DNA from: Microthrixaceae bacterium
GTDB taxonomy: Bacteria > Actinomycetota > Acidimicrobiia > Acidimicrobiales > Microtrichaceae
DNA length: 64,000 nt
NCBI GenBank assembly: GCA_023957975.1
Contig: JAMLGM010000006.1
Coordinates: 159,180-223,179, forward strand
Direction of reading: 5' to 3'
In this document: positions 34,023 through 44,675 of the stretch, piece after piece
Numbering within the stretch: the first letter of the stretch is position 1
How the letters are laid out: each line of letters opens with the position of its first letter
Position numbers and translations under genes: made by a program
Notes under the pieces: model-generated
What the model saw: only the letters and a program-made list of their open reading frames with translations
What the model was told of the DNA's origin: nothing
Databases searched by the model: none

Positions 34023-34421
34023 TCATGCCGAGCGCGACGACCTCGCTGCCGACAGCGTCTTCTTGAACACCAACAGGGGGAACACGAGCCGTCCTACAAA
34101 CGAGATGAGCCACACGACGATGGTGGCAAGCACCCAGGTGACGAGACCGTTGATGGAGAGGCTGTCGCTGATGATCGCGGTGACGATGAGGCTGACGAGC
34201 ACCGTCAAGAGCGCGGTGCTGCCGAGCAACGCAGGAGCTCGCTTCATCGCGGCCTGACGCAGGAGCGGTTCGGTCAGCACCGACACGCCGGTGAAGATGA
34301 GCGCAGCGATGACGAATCCCAACGTCCCGAGACGGACATCGTCAAGAATCAGCGCCGCCACGATCAGACCGACGGCGTTGGATAAGAAGGCGACGACAGC
34401 AGTCGCAAGGAGTCGGACCAT
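34023..34421 (-). CDS. Small four-helix membrane protein (holin-like family)
   Basis: The 132-aa product has four hydrophobic helices with short loops (LLATAVVAFLSNAVGLIVAA, LGFVIAALIFTGVSV, LLGSTALLTVLVSLIVTAII, WVLATIVVWLISFVGRLV) and a short positive C-terminus. This matches the actinobacterial four-helix family often labelled phage-holin-like, though no prophage genes are nearby. An AAAGAGG-like site precedes the ATG. It lies 50 bases after the SHOCT gene on the same strand and may belong to the same transcript as the SHOCT and DUF6325-like genes. Function unknown. Confidence 0.65.
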   Translation of the reverse strand: MVRLLATAVVAFLSNAVGLIVAALILDDVRLGTLGFVIAALIFTGVSVLTEPLLRQAAMKRAPALLGSTALLTVLVSLIVTAIISDSLSINGLVTWVLATIVVWLISFVGRLVFPLLVFKKTLSAARSSRSA

Positions 34422-34471
34422 GGCGGGCCTCTTTCATACGTCGGGCGGTTCGCCGAACGATACCGCTGTTG

Positions 34472-34753
34472 TCAGCCGAGGATCTTGGCTTTCTTCGCAG
34501 CAAACTCGGCCTCGTCGATGATGCCCGCGTCGCGAAGTTCGCCGAGCTGGCGCAACAAATCGACCTGCTGTTGCAGATCGACCGCCGGCGGTGCAGGTGC
34601 CGGCGGCGCAGGTGCCACATGAGGGGCGGGCATCGGTGGAGCAGCTGGCGGCTGAGGGGGCTGGGCCGCCCATCGCTCCTGCTGGCGGCGTTGAACCCGT
34701 CCGTGAACGCTGCTGGCGACCGCAACCCGCGTGGCGGTTTTGATCAGCCCCAT
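34472..34753 (-). CDS. SHOCT-domain small protein
   Basis: The 93-aa protein has a basic N-terminus (VHGRVQRRQQERW), a Pro/Ala-rich linker and a C-terminal SHOCT domain: LLRQLGELRDAGIIDEAEFAAKKAKILG. SHOCT domains are short oligomerisation elements often found at protein ends. The start overlaps the stop of the DUF6325-like gene by 4 bases, so the two are translationally coupled. Biological role unknown. Confidence 0.85.
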   Translation of the reverse strand: MGLIKTATRVAVASSVHGRVQRRQQERWAAQPPQPPAAPPMPAPHVAPAPPAPAPPAVDLQQQVDLLRQLGELRDAGIIDEAEFAAKKAKILG

Positions 34754-35211
34754 CAGTCGCTCCCTTCGCGTCGTTCCGCGGCGTCGAGTGCGTCGACGAG
34801 ATCCCGGGACGGAAGGCCGTCATCCGCGATGAGATGCGCGCCGTTACCAACCCATTCATCGATCAATCCGAGCATCCAGCTCTGCTCGATCAGCACGACG
34901 AGCCCCAGTTCTCCCTCTTCCAAGTCGGCGGCGAGATGATCGAGATCGTCGCGGTCGAGCAGGTGGGAACTCGCCCCCGCCCAGAAGTCGGCATCGAAGC
35001 CGTCGACCGGCGGTAGATCGGTCGACTTGGCGAGGTAGGCCACTCCCTCGTCACGTAGAACGAACTCGAGGTCGAGGATCCGAATCGTTCCGGCGTCGAC
35101 AAGGGCAGCCAACCGATCGAAACCGACCGGATCGGGTTTGCCGTCCGGAAAGCCGATTATGAGGATGTCGAGGGGTCCCAAGCCTCCATCCAAAGCGCTG
35201 TCAACTGTCAT
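34753..35211 (-). CDS. DUF6325-like (DUF1269-related) protein
   Basis: A 152-aa acidic protein starting ATG 35211 after a GGAAAGGG ribosome site. Features are LDILIIGFPDGKPD, the central GTIRILDLEFVLRDEGV and a duplicated-looking VVLIEQSWMLGLIDEWVGNGAHLI. This pattern is known from the DUF1269/DUF6325 group of small actinobacterial proteins that accompany SHOCT genes. The much longer upstream frame open to 36327 is antisense or off-frame to the LuxR gene and is not coding. Coupled to the SHOCT gene. Function unknown. Confidence 0.7.
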   Translation of the reverse strand: MTVDSALDGGLGPLDILIIGFPDGKPDPVGFDRLAALVDAGTIRILDLEFVLRDEGVAYLAKSTDLPPVDGFDADFWAGASSHLLDRDDLDHLAADLEEGELGLVVLIEQSWMLGLIDEWVGNGAHLIADDGLPSRDLVDALDAAERREGSD

Positions 35212-35372
35212 CGCGACCCTTTCCAAGCGACCTAAACGCTCCTCAGGGAGCGGTGTGGAATGGACTACCACCGACCGGCGACCCCCTGTGGACGCTCGCG
35301 GGTGGTCTTCGATTCCACCCGGGTGGTTTTCCGGATCCTCCAGACCGTCCCGTTCCGGACGTCGCAGGGGTC

Positions 35373-37775
35373 CTAACGCGCGGTGTCGAAAAGCCCGAGG
35401 GTCCTCGCGCGTTCGACCGCCTCGCTCCGACTGTGAACGTGCAGCTTTCGATAGATGCGGCTGATGTACCACTTCACCGTGTGACCGGACAGGTACACCT
35501 GCGCACCGACCTCGTTGATCGACAGCGGCCCATCGAGAAATCTCAGGATCTGCAGTTCGCGCTCCGACAGTGCCACGTCGGGAACGACAGCGACTCCTGC
35601 GGTGTCGTGCGTGAGCACCCGTTCGAGATACCCCTCGTCCCTCGTCGATTCGATCAGGTCGAGAACCGCTCCCGGATAGTTGCGCAACAAACCGTACAAC
35701 CCGTGCGACCGGCCCAACTCCGCTGCGTCCCGGATCAGTTCGGCGCGCAGCACCGGGTCGGTGGTGAGCGACGCGTCGACAAGGAGTCGATCGACGCCGG
35801 CCGCAGGCGTTTGGGGCGGGGCAATGGCGGAAACGAGCCCCGCGGTGTGGGCGACGCCGTGCACGGCGACGGAGGCCTCGACCCATTGGCACAGCGCCAT
35901 CTCGCTGGGGGCTGTGACGGCCAGGAGCGAGGCGGCAGTCCTGTGGTCGCCGCTGCGCTGAGCACCGACCGCCTGCCATGCGGCGATGATCCGGTCGGCT
36001 AGCGGAACGGGGACCACAACCTCGGGTTCCGACTCCAGGAGCGGACGTCCGAGGTGACCGCACATCGCAGCGACGGCGCGGGTCGTGCGCAGGAGGCCCC
36101 AGGCCTTGACGCGAAGCGCCAATTCCGCCGCGCTGGCGAGATCGTGCCAGGTGTCGACAGACGTACCGGAACGCGACACGATGAGTGCCCGCGCGAGATG
36201 GGCAGGCGCGAGCCCGGCGTTTCCCAACCACCCTCCATCGCGAGCCAATGAAAAGGCCATCGTGCACGCCGTGGCGGCATCGGCCAACTCCCCAGCGAGG
36301 GCCGCGACCCAGGCCCTGGTGGCCCACGCGCTCACCGACGACGCGACGGGATCCGATGCGGTCACGGAGTCGAGGAAGCGAAGCTGTTCGTTGGCCTGCC
36401 CGACGTCATCGACCAACGCCAGGGCGCGGGCACGCGACACCGGCAGGATCGAGCGTCCGGCGGTGATGGCCTCGAATCCAGGAATGCTGAGCAACTCCCG
36501 GTGCGCCTCGCCGTCGAAGAACCGCGCCACCTCGTCGAGGTGGTCGAGCGCATGGCTCGGAGGCGTCGACCACCAGGTGCCGTGGGCGAGCAACGCTGCC
36601 ACGGTGGCCGCGACTTCGGGGCCGCCATGAGCGGTCGCCTCGTCGAAGTAGAGCTTGGCGGTCGCGGTATGGCCCGCCACGAGGAGCACCGCGCCGGTGC
36701 CGAGCTGAAGGACGGGGTCCGACGCGACGGTGTCGGGCGGCATCTCCGCGGCCGCGTCGGCAAGAACGTCGAACTGGTCGGGGTCCAACATCTCCCGCCA
36801 GTGGGCGACCAGTAGGTCCAACCCGAGGTCCCATGCCTCGGCCTGAATGAGGTGCCGCAACCGGGCCGCTACGTGTCGGCGTTGCATGCCGAGCGCTTCG
36901 GCAGCGGTGAGGTGAAGTCCGCAAACCGACTCCGGGCGTTCGATGAGCAGCTCGTGCATCAGCGCCGCGCGGACATCGCCGCGCCATCCCAATTGTCCGG
37001 GCGACACCGACTCGAACAGCTGCGTACGATCGGCGATATCCCACAACACCTTGAGCCCGCGGCGGTCGCCGAGTACTCGGCCCACCACCTCTCCGTCCAG
37101 GTGGTCGAGGACGGCGAGCGTCCTCAGCAGGTCGCGTTCGTCGTCGTCGAGCACGCCGAGCACCTCCTCGGCCACGTAGGACACGTGCTGTGGATGCATC
37201 ACCCGCAGCGCCGCCTCGAAGGGCATCTCGTTCATGCGTTGGGCGAGCAGGGCGACAGCGGAGGGCCAACCGTGTGTCGCTCCCATGATCCGATCGATCT
37301 CGACGACGTCGACCTCGAACAGGCCGGAGAGGGTCGCGTGGTCGAATGCCAGCCCGGATGCGGACACCACCTCTGCGGTGCCCTCGACCTGCCACCGACG
37401 CAGCGGCAGTGGCGGCGTCGTTCGCGACGCGAGCACCAGCCGGCCACCTTGGGCGACGACCCGTTCGACGAGGCGGACCAAGTCACACGACCGCTCGGGT
37501 TCCAACAGGTGTGCGTCGTCGAGCAGGACCAGACCTCGGTCGATGCCGCCCTGCAGCGCCTCACCGAGTGCTGCTCGTCCGACGCGAGCGCTGACGACGG
37601 CCAACCCGTCGTGTCGTTGCGCGATCGCGTTCAGCGCAACGGTCTTGCCGAACCCTGCGGGACCGACGAGGGCCACGAACGGCGCCGATCCGTCGACGGC
37701 GCGGTCGACCGCAGGTCGAGGCAGCGCACCTCGTCCGGTCCAGGCCGTCGCACGATCGGCTGCACAATCGGTCAT
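35373..37775 (-). CDS. MalT-type (LAL-like) LuxR transcriptional regulator
   Basis: An 800-aa regulator with an N-terminal P-loop STAND ATPase (Walker A GPAGFGKT, Walker B LVLLDDAH, a LASRTTPPLPLRR sensor), a long helical TPR-like middle and a C-terminal LuxR helix-turn-helix. The HTH covers about residues 735-795 (LSERELQILRFL, INEVGAQVYLSGHTVKWYISRIYRKL). This is the MalT architecture: ATP and a ligand or inhibitor control DNA binding. The ATG at 37775 fits the ATPase start; an upstream ATG at 37835 is in frame. The regulated genes are not evident. Confidence 0.88.
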   Translation of the reverse strand: MTDCAADRATAWTGRGALPRPAVDRAVDGSAPFVALVGPAGFGKTVALNAIAQRHDGLAVVSARVGRAALGEALQGGIDRGLVLLDDAHLLEPERSCDLVRLVERVVAQGGRLVLASRTTPPLPLRRWQVEGTAEVVSASGLAFDHATLSGLFEVDVVEIDRIMGATHGWPSAVALLAQRMNEMPFEAALRVMHPQHVSYVAEEVLGVLDDDERDLLRTLAVLDHLDGEVVGRVLGDRRGLKVLWDIADRTQLFESVSPGQLGWRGDVRAALMHELLIERPESVCGLHLTAAEALGMQRRHVAARLRHLIQAEAWDLGLDLLVAHWREMLDPDQFDVLADAAAEMPPDTVASDPVLQLGTGAVLLVAGHTATAKLYFDEATAHGGPEVAATVAALLAHGTWWSTPPSHALDHLDEVARFFDGEAHRELLSIPGFEAITAGRSILPVSRARALALVDDVGQANEQLRFLDSVTASDPVASSVSAWATRAWVAALAGELADAATACTMAFSLARDGGWLGNAGLAPAHLARALIVSRSGTSVDTWHDLASAAELALRVKAWGLLRTTRAVAAMCGHLGRPLLESEPEVVVPVPLADRIIAAWQAVGAQRSGDHRTAASLLAVTAPSEMALCQWVEASVAVHGVAHTAGLVSAIAPPQTPAAGVDRLLVDASLTTDPVLRAELIRDAAELGRSHGLYGLLRNYPGAVLDLIESTRDEGYLERVLTHDTAGVAVVPDVALSERELQILRFLDGPLSINEVGAQVYLSGHTVKWYISRIYRKLHVHSRSEAVERARTLGLFDTAR

Positions 37776-37880
37776 CTCATCATGATCCCACGCTCGACCC
37801 CGGACGTCGGCGAGCCGATCACGCCTCGGCGCCACGCGGCATCACCGCTCAGCCGACCGGTGGAACGTTGATGCAACGTG

Positions 37881-39068
37881 TCAGCCGCGCCGGGCAAGGT
37901 CGAGTCTCGCCTCCGCCTCATGGCGCGCCGCGGGGTGGGCCGCGGCAACCGCCATCGCCCGCTCGAGCACCGCCTCGTCGTACCGGTGGACCTCGGCGAA
38001 CCGCAACAACTCGTCCGCGCTGCCGGCCGAGAGCAGAGCCTCCCGCAACATCACATCCACCACATGACGGTGGTCGACCGCGAACGGAGACTCGCTGTTG
38101 GGCAACATCTGACCGGCGTAGGTCAGGGTCGCGCCGCGAAGGTCGCCGTCGCGCAGCATCTGCCGCAATTCCGTCACGTCCACACGCACCGGCACGGTCA
38201 GGCGATATGGGCGCGAGGCGATGCCGCCGCCGAGCAGACGACGCAGGTGCGAGATCTCCGCCTTCACGGTCGCGGCGCGTACCTGGCGATCCCCATACAC
38301 CAGCTCGCTCAGACGGTCGAGGCTGCACGGGCCTTCGAGCGCGAGCGCCGCGAGCAACTCCGACTGCCGGGGAGAAAGCGCCAGGGCCTGCCCGCGAAAG
38401 GTCGCACCGGCCTGGCCCAACAGACGCAACGTCAACCCGTCCTCGGCGCCCGGCGCCACAACACCTGACGGCAGGTGCTCCTCGACGAGACGAGCGAGCG
38501 AGGCCACCGCAAGGGCCGCCACCGGCGATGCCCGATCCCACTTCCCCGACAGGTCCAACACGCCGAGGCGACGACCGTCGGGGGCGCGCACCGGCACTGA
38601 CCAACACACCCAGTCCTGGACAGACTGACACCAGTGCTCGGCGGAAAACACCGATGCCGGGCGGCCGGTGAGCAGCGCCAGGCCGAGCGCGTTGGTGCCC
38701 GCCGATGCCTCGTCCCAACGTCCACCCGGGACGAATCCCACGGCTGCGGCAAGATCACGCATCCGCGTGCTCCCGGCGGTCCACAGGATCCGGCCCTCCT
38801 CATCGGTGATCGCGGCGATGAGATCGCTCGCCTCCGCCGCCGAGGCGAGCTGTGCCTCCACCCCGATACCGCTGCGGCGAATCGGCGACGCCTCCCACCG
38901 TTCGCCGACTTCGTCCGGCTCCGCGTCGACCGGTGCGTGTGCACGGCTCGCCGGCAACATCGGCTTGCAGCGTTGCCACGACCCGTCGATGACCGGGTCG
39001 ATGGCTCGGCCGGCGGCGCGCGCCGATTCGATCTCCCGACGCCGGCTCCACAGTTCTGCGCTCGCCAT
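37881..39068 (-). CDS. GAF-domain transcriptional regulator of aldehyde metabolism
   Basis: A 395-aa protein beginning with the conserved actinobacterial pattern SWQRCKPMLPASRAHAP and a GAF-like sensor domain (residues 75-215, including DEEGRILW and LGVLDLSGKWDRA). A C-terminal winged/other DNA-binding region follows (QSELLAALALEGPCSLDRLSELVYGD). It is divergent from the aldehyde dehydrogenase and DUF779 genes, the same neighbourhood in which GAF regulators control alcohol/aldehyde oxidation in mycobacteria and relatives. GAGGAGG precedes the ATG. Sensing of an aldehyde or alcohol is inferred. Confidence 0.8.
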   Translation of the reverse strand: MASAELWSRRREIESARAAGRAIDPVIDGSWQRCKPMLPASRAHAPVDAEPDEVGERWEASPIRRSGIGVEAQLASAAEASDLIAAITDEEGRILWTAGSTRMRDLAAAVGFVPGGRWDEASAGTNALGLALLTGRPASVFSAEHWCQSVQDWVCWSVPVRAPDGRRLGVLDLSGKWDRASPVAALAVASLARLVEEHLPSGVVAPGAEDGLTLRLLGQAGATFRGQALALSPRQSELLAALALEGPCSLDRLSELVYGDRQVRAATVKAEISHLRRLLGGGIASRPYRLTVPVRVDVTELRQMLRDGDLRGATLTYAGQMLPNSESPFAVDHRHVVDVMLREALLSAGSADELLRFAEVHRYDEAVLERAMAVAAAHPAARHEAEARLDLARRG

Positions 39069-39197
39069 GGCTCCTCCTCACAGCGGGCGATGCCTCACCC
39101 CCGATCATCGGCACCAACCCTTTGCCAACCTACCAAGCCCATGCTGTGCGAAGCGGTCGCGCAGGGGGCGCGATCACGCTGAACAGGGGGTTTCAAC

Positions 39198-40715
<1,518 letters not shown>

Positions 40716-40717
40716 CC

Positions 40718-41110
40718 ATGTCCACGGCGAGGGTTGAGGCGACCGGCGAGGCACTGGAACTCATCGGTCGCCTCACCGCCATCAACGGACCGCTCATGTT
40801 TCACCAGTCGGGCGGATGCTGCGACGGCAGCAGCCCGATGTGTTTCCCCCTCGGCGAGTTCCGTGTCGGCGATTCCGACGTGTTGTTGGGCGAGGTGGGC
40901 GGCGCGCCGTTCTACATGAGCGCCGAGCAGTTCGAATACTGGAAACACACCCACCTCACCCTCGACGTCGTGGCTGGCCGCGGCGGCGGGTTCTCGCTCG
41001 AGGCGCCCGAAGGGGTGCGATTCCTGATCAGGTCACGGCTGTTCACCGACGCCGAGGAGGCCGACCTGGCAGCGGTATCGACCGGAGCGTCGACGCCGGA
41101 TTCCGGCTGA
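40718..41110 (+). CDS. DUF779-family protein
   Basis: A 130-aa protein with the cysteine-rich FHQSGGCCDGSSPMC segment near residue 29 and the conserved core of DUF779 (LLGEVGGAPFYMSAEQFEYW, HTHLTLDVVAGRGGGFSLE). DUF779 genes nearly always accompany ExaC-like aldehyde dehydrogenases, and this one starts 2 bases after its partner's stop. Cysteines and histidines could bind metal. Its biochemical task is not known. Confidence 0.88.
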   Translation: MSTARVEATGEALELIGRLTAINGPLMFHQSGGCCDGSSPMCFPLGEFRVGDSDVLLGEVGGAPFYMSAEQFEYWKHTHLTLDVVAGRGGGFSLEAPEGVRFLIRSRLFTDAEEADLAAVSTGASTPDSG

Positions 41111-41183
41111 CGCTGCCCCCGGGCACGTCTCCGGCCGAATCGGTTGAATCGGTCGGGTGTCGTTCGGGTACGGGTGGCACACT

Positions 41184-42668
41184 GTGGACGTGGAACGACT
41201 CTCGGCCTCTGACGCTGCCTTCTTGTATATGGAGAACCGCGTCGTGCACATGCACGTCACGGGCGTCTTGGTGCTCGACCCGTCGACGGTTCCTGGCGGA
41301 TTCACCTTCGACGGATTCCGAACCCACGTCCTCAACCGGCTCCAGCAGATACCGGTCTTTCACCAACGTCTGCTCAGGTCACCGTTCGGGCTCGACCATC
41401 CGGTGTGGGCCGACGATCCCGACTTCAATCCCACCGACCACATGCGACAGGTCGACCTCGGGGGAACGGCGACCACCAGCGACCTCCAGGCGTGGGTCGG
41501 CGAGTTCGCAACGGCGCGACTCGATTACTCCAAGCCGCTGTGGGAAATGGTCGTGGTCGAAGGGTTCGCCGACGGCTCGGTCGCGCTCGTCACCAAGATT
41601 CACCACGTCGCCGTCGACGGCGCTTCGGGAACCGACATCATGGCCCAGATCGTCGATCTCGAAGCGCTGCCACCCGACACGGAGGAACTCGATCTCGACG
41701 CACCTACACGCCTGCCCAACCAGGCGCAGCTGTTCGTCGGCGCGGTGGCGTCGAGGGTGACGAGTCCGCTCCGCGGGGTCCGAGCGTTCGGACGATCGCT
41801 GAGTTCCATCGGAAACGTCGTGCGCGAGGTCACCGCACGCGGAGACGACCGCCATTCCATGGCCCGTCCGTTCGACGCTCCACGAACCTTCTTCAACCGC
41901 TCGTTGAGCGTTCGGCGATCCGTCTCCTTCGGTGCGGCGCCCCTCGACGACCTCAAGTTCGTGAAGTCGACGTTCGAGACCACCGTGAACGATGTGGTGC
42001 TCGCTGCGTGCACCCAGGCACTCCGGGCATATCTGGCCGACCATGGCGAGCATCTGAGCCGACCTCTTGTCGCCAGCGTGCCGGTCTCGGTGCGGGGAAA
42101 GGCCTCCGACAGCGCCGCCGCCAACCAGGTGTCGAACATGTTCGTGCGGCTTCCGGTGCATCTCGATGACCCCACCGAACAACTCCGGGCCGTCAACGAC
42201 GACACGAGCAACGCCAAGGCGGTTCACGAGGTGCTGAGCGCCGACATCATCGGCGACGTCACCGAGATCACGCCTCCGGCGATGTTCCGTTTCGCCAGTC
42301 GCATGTACAGTTCGGCCGGGCTCGCTGATCGCCTTGCCCCGATCCATAATCTCGTCGTGTCGAACGTGCCCGGACCGCCACTTCCGCTCTATGTTGCCGG
42401 GGCTCGGTTGCGCGGTGCCTACCCGTTCGGTCCCCTGATCGAGGGTTCCGCGTTGAACATCACGGTGCTGTCCAACATGGGCAACCTGGATATCGGGGTG
42501 ATCGCATGCCCCGATGTCGCGCCGGACATCGACGGTCTGGTTGCGGGCATCATCGAGGGGATCGAAGTGCTCAGGGCGGCGGCCGAATCGGAGGTTGCCC
42601 GCTCGGCCCCGCCGACTCGAAGGACCTCTCCACCCCGTCGCGCCGCCCGCGGTGACGCATCTCGTTGA
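41184..42668 (+). CDS. WS/DGAT acyltransferase (second copy)
   Basis: A 494-aa wax ester synthase/diacylglycerol acyltransferase without a long tail. The catalytic HHxxxDG appears as KIHHVAVDGASG near residue 135, and NVPGPP and NITVLSNMG lie in the C-terminal half. GTG at 41184 begins with VDVERLSASDAAFLYME, the usual family start. GTG at 41190 is equally possible and no strong ribosome site is seen. It makes triacylglycerol or wax esters from acyl-CoA. Two diverged copies (with 27628-29223) suggest different substrates or conditions. Confidence 0.9.
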   Translation: MDVERLSASDAAFLYMENRVVHMHVTGVLVLDPSTVPGGFTFDGFRTHVLNRLQQIPVFHQRLLRSPFGLDHPVWADDPDFNPTDHMRQVDLGGTATTSDLQAWVGEFATARLDYSKPLWEMVVVEGFADGSVALVTKIHHVAVDGASGTDIMAQIVDLEALPPDTEELDLDAPTRLPNQAQLFVGAVASRVTSPLRGVRAFGRSLSSIGNVVREVTARGDDRHSMARPFDAPRTFFNRSLSVRRSVSFGAAPLDDLKFVKSTFETTVNDVVLAACTQALRAYLADHGEHLSRPLVASVPVSVRGKASDSAAANQVSNMFVRLPVHLDDPTEQLRAVNDDTSNAKAVHEVLSADIIGDVTEITPPAMFRFASRMYSSAGLADRLAPIHNLVVSNVPGPPLPLYVAGARLRGAYPFGPLIEGSALNITVLSNMGNLDIGVIACPDVAPDIDGLVAGIIEGIEVLRAAAESEVARSAPPTRRTSPPRRAARGDASR

Positions 42669-42671
42669 ACC

Positions 42672-44033
42672 GTGGTCGCCCAATCCGGCCGGGCTCGATC
42701 CGGCTCACAACCATCTGATCGTCGGCGACCCGCCGCAATCCTGAGCCGGTCTGGAATCGCCCTCGCCGGCGGAACCATCGGGGGTCTAGCCGGAGCCGCG
42801 GTCGCCGCAGGGCTGACCGATGCGGTCAAGAGCCTTCTCGCCGTGGTGTCTCGACAGGACAACTGGGTGCTGGTCGCCGCCCCGACGTTGGGGCTTGCGC
42901 TGACCGTCGTACTCCTGCAGGTGATCGCCCACGGCACCGCCACCCAACACCTCGAAGCGGAACCCACTTCCCGTCGGGTCCGATTTCGGCCATGGCTGTC
43001 GTTTCCCTTCGACCTCGCACGCGCCGACCTCACCGCCGATGTGGTCACCGCCTCGGGCAAGGAGGAACGGTTCCCTTGGCGCCTGGCACCGATTCGCGCT
43101 GCAGCGATCATCACGTCGGTCGGTATGGGCGCGCCGCTGGGGACCGAGGCACCGGCCGCACACCTCGGCGTCGCGGCCGGTGCGGCCCTCGGTTCGCGAC
43201 CGTGGGCACGACGCATCGCGCGTCCGGCCGGCCTGGGTGGAGGGGCGGCCGGCGTTGCCGCACTGATGGGGCTGCCACTCGTCGGCCTGGTGTTCATGCT
43301 CGAACTTGGTCGCCGCAAACAGACCCCGATCACGTTCGAACGCGTGCTCGCGGCCGGCGCCGGAGCCACGGTCGGATGGCTGTTCAACCTCGCGTTCAAA
43401 CTCGATTTCATCCGCCTGGCGGTCCCACATGTTGCACCCGGCGACATCGGTGACGCCCTCGCCACCGCGATCGTCGTCGGGGCCACCGCCGGGGCCGTGA
43501 CCGGGATCACCGGGGTGGCGATCTATGCCGTCCGCGGCTGGAATCCCGGCCCCTGGATCAAGTTCCTGACGGGCGCTCCGGTACTCGTCGTCGCGGCGGT
43601 TCTCCTCATGAACCTCGCCGCACCGACGGCGGCGGTGGGACCGGGTGGAGGTGCCGTGGTTTGGGCCGACCAGACAACCTCGAACGGCACGACACTGCTG
43701 TTGGTCGTGCTCCTGCGGGCGGTCGCCACCGTCGCTGCGATCACCGCCGGCGGCTGCGGCGGTGTGTTCGTTCCATTCCTCGCGTTGGGCGACCTCACCG
43801 GTCGCGCACTGGTGCCGCTCATCGGAGGGTCCTCGGACCTCGCCGGTGCCGCCGGTGCCGCCGGGGGGATCGCCGGGGGGTACCGCCTGCGATTCACCGC
43901 GATCGCGATGGTGATCGGGGTTGGTGGACCGTATTCGGCCACGCTGACCTGCATCGCAACCGTCGGTGTGGCTGCGGCAGCTGGCGTCGCGGTGGTGTGG
44001 GCGCTCGACCGCATCGCGATCCGGTCGAAGTGA
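42672..44033 (+). CDS. ClC-like chloride channel family protein (second, diverged)
   Basis: A 453-aa membrane protein with around ten helices. It shows the first filter motif MGAPLGTEAPAAHLG and the second GGCGGVFVPFLALGDLTGR (G-x-F-x-P form), so it is a ClC-family member but clearly diverged from the 19458 copy. The gating glutamate position is occupied by the Glu of GTEAP. It starts (GTG) three bases after the WS/DGAT stop and is likely co-transcribed. Ion specificity cannot be read from sequence. Confidence 0.78.
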   Translation: MVAQSGRARSGSQPSDRRRPAAILSRSGIALAGGTIGGLAGAAVAAGLTDAVKSLLAVVSRQDNWVLVAAPTLGLALTVVLLQVIAHGTATQHLEAEPTSRRVRFRPWLSFPFDLARADLTADVVTASGKEERFPWRLAPIRAAAIITSVGMGAPLGTEAPAAHLGVAAGAALGSRPWARRIARPAGLGGGAAGVAALMGLPLVGLVFMLELGRRKQTPITFERVLAAGAGATVGWLFNLAFKLDFIRLAVPHVAPGDIGDALATAIVVGATAGAVTGITGVAIYAVRGWNPGPWIKFLTGAPVLVVAAVLLMNLAAPTAAVGPGGGAVVWADQTTSNGTTLLLVVLLRAVATVAAITAGGCGGVFVPFLALGDLTGRALVPLIGGSSDLAGAAGAAGGIAGGYRLRFTAIAMVIGVGGPYSATLTCIATVGVAAAAGVAVVWALDRIAIRSK

Positions 44034-44119
44034 TGCCGGGCGACTTCGCATGCCGTTGACATTCCCGTAGCTTCAGCAATGACCCTCGCCGTAGCCTCGC
44101 GTCGACGAGAGGAGTCGCC

Positions 44120-44644
44120 GTGGAGACGATCAACCTGAGTGTGGACGAAGGACTACCGCCGGTCGCTTGGAAGGCCATCGTCGGAAAACTCGCCGACGGG
44201 TCACCGCCGTCACCCGAGGCGCACAATGCGCGCACCACCTGGCTCACCACCATCAACGACGACGGCAGCCCGCATGTCACCGCGGTCGGAGCGCTCTGGC
44301 TCGACGAGACGTTCTGGTTCCAAACAGGCCGCACAACCCGCAAACACCGCAATATCGAGCGCGATCCACGCTGTTCGGTTGCCGTGTCGATCCTCGGCGC
44401 GGACGTCGTGGTCGAAGGCATCGCTTCGCGGGTCACCGACACCGCCCAACTGCGACGGGCAACCGACGGTTGGGCGGCTGGCGGCTGGCCCGCTGAAGTC
44501 GATCCGACCGGTGTTGGCATCACCGCTGCGTTCAACGCGCCTTCCCAGGGCGCACCGCCGTGGCACGTCTATCGAATCACCCCACGTTCAGCGACCGCCG
44601 CGCTTGACGAGGAGCCTGGAGGTCTCACGCGGTTCCGGTTCTGA
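44120..44644 (+). CDS. Pyridoxamine-5'-phosphate-oxidase-like flavin protein
   Basis: A 174-aa protein starting GTG 44120 with GAGAGGAG upstream. It has the split-barrel PNPOx-like pattern: TTWLTTINDDGSPHVTAVGALWLDETFWFQTG, then RKHRNIERDPRCSVAVSI and a C-terminal PWHVYRITP. Such proteins bind FMN or F420 and reduce or oxidise small molecules; actinobacteria have many F420-dependent members. Cofactor and substrate are not determinable here. Confidence 0.85.
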   Translation: METINLSVDEGLPPVAWKAIVGKLADGSPPSPEAHNARTTWLTTINDDGSPHVTAVGALWLDETFWFQTGRTTRKHRNIERDPRCSVAVSILGADVVVEGIASRVTDTAQLRRATDGWAAGGWPAEVDPTGVGITAAFNAPSQGAPPWHVYRITPRSATAALDEEPGGLTRFRF

Positions 44645-44675
44645 CCGGGCCAGGGCGTTCGGCCATCGGCGGTCG

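Noticed and set aside
34023..34421. Prophage lysis gene
   Set aside because: Although holin-like in topology, no endolysin, integrase or structural phage genes lie nearby.
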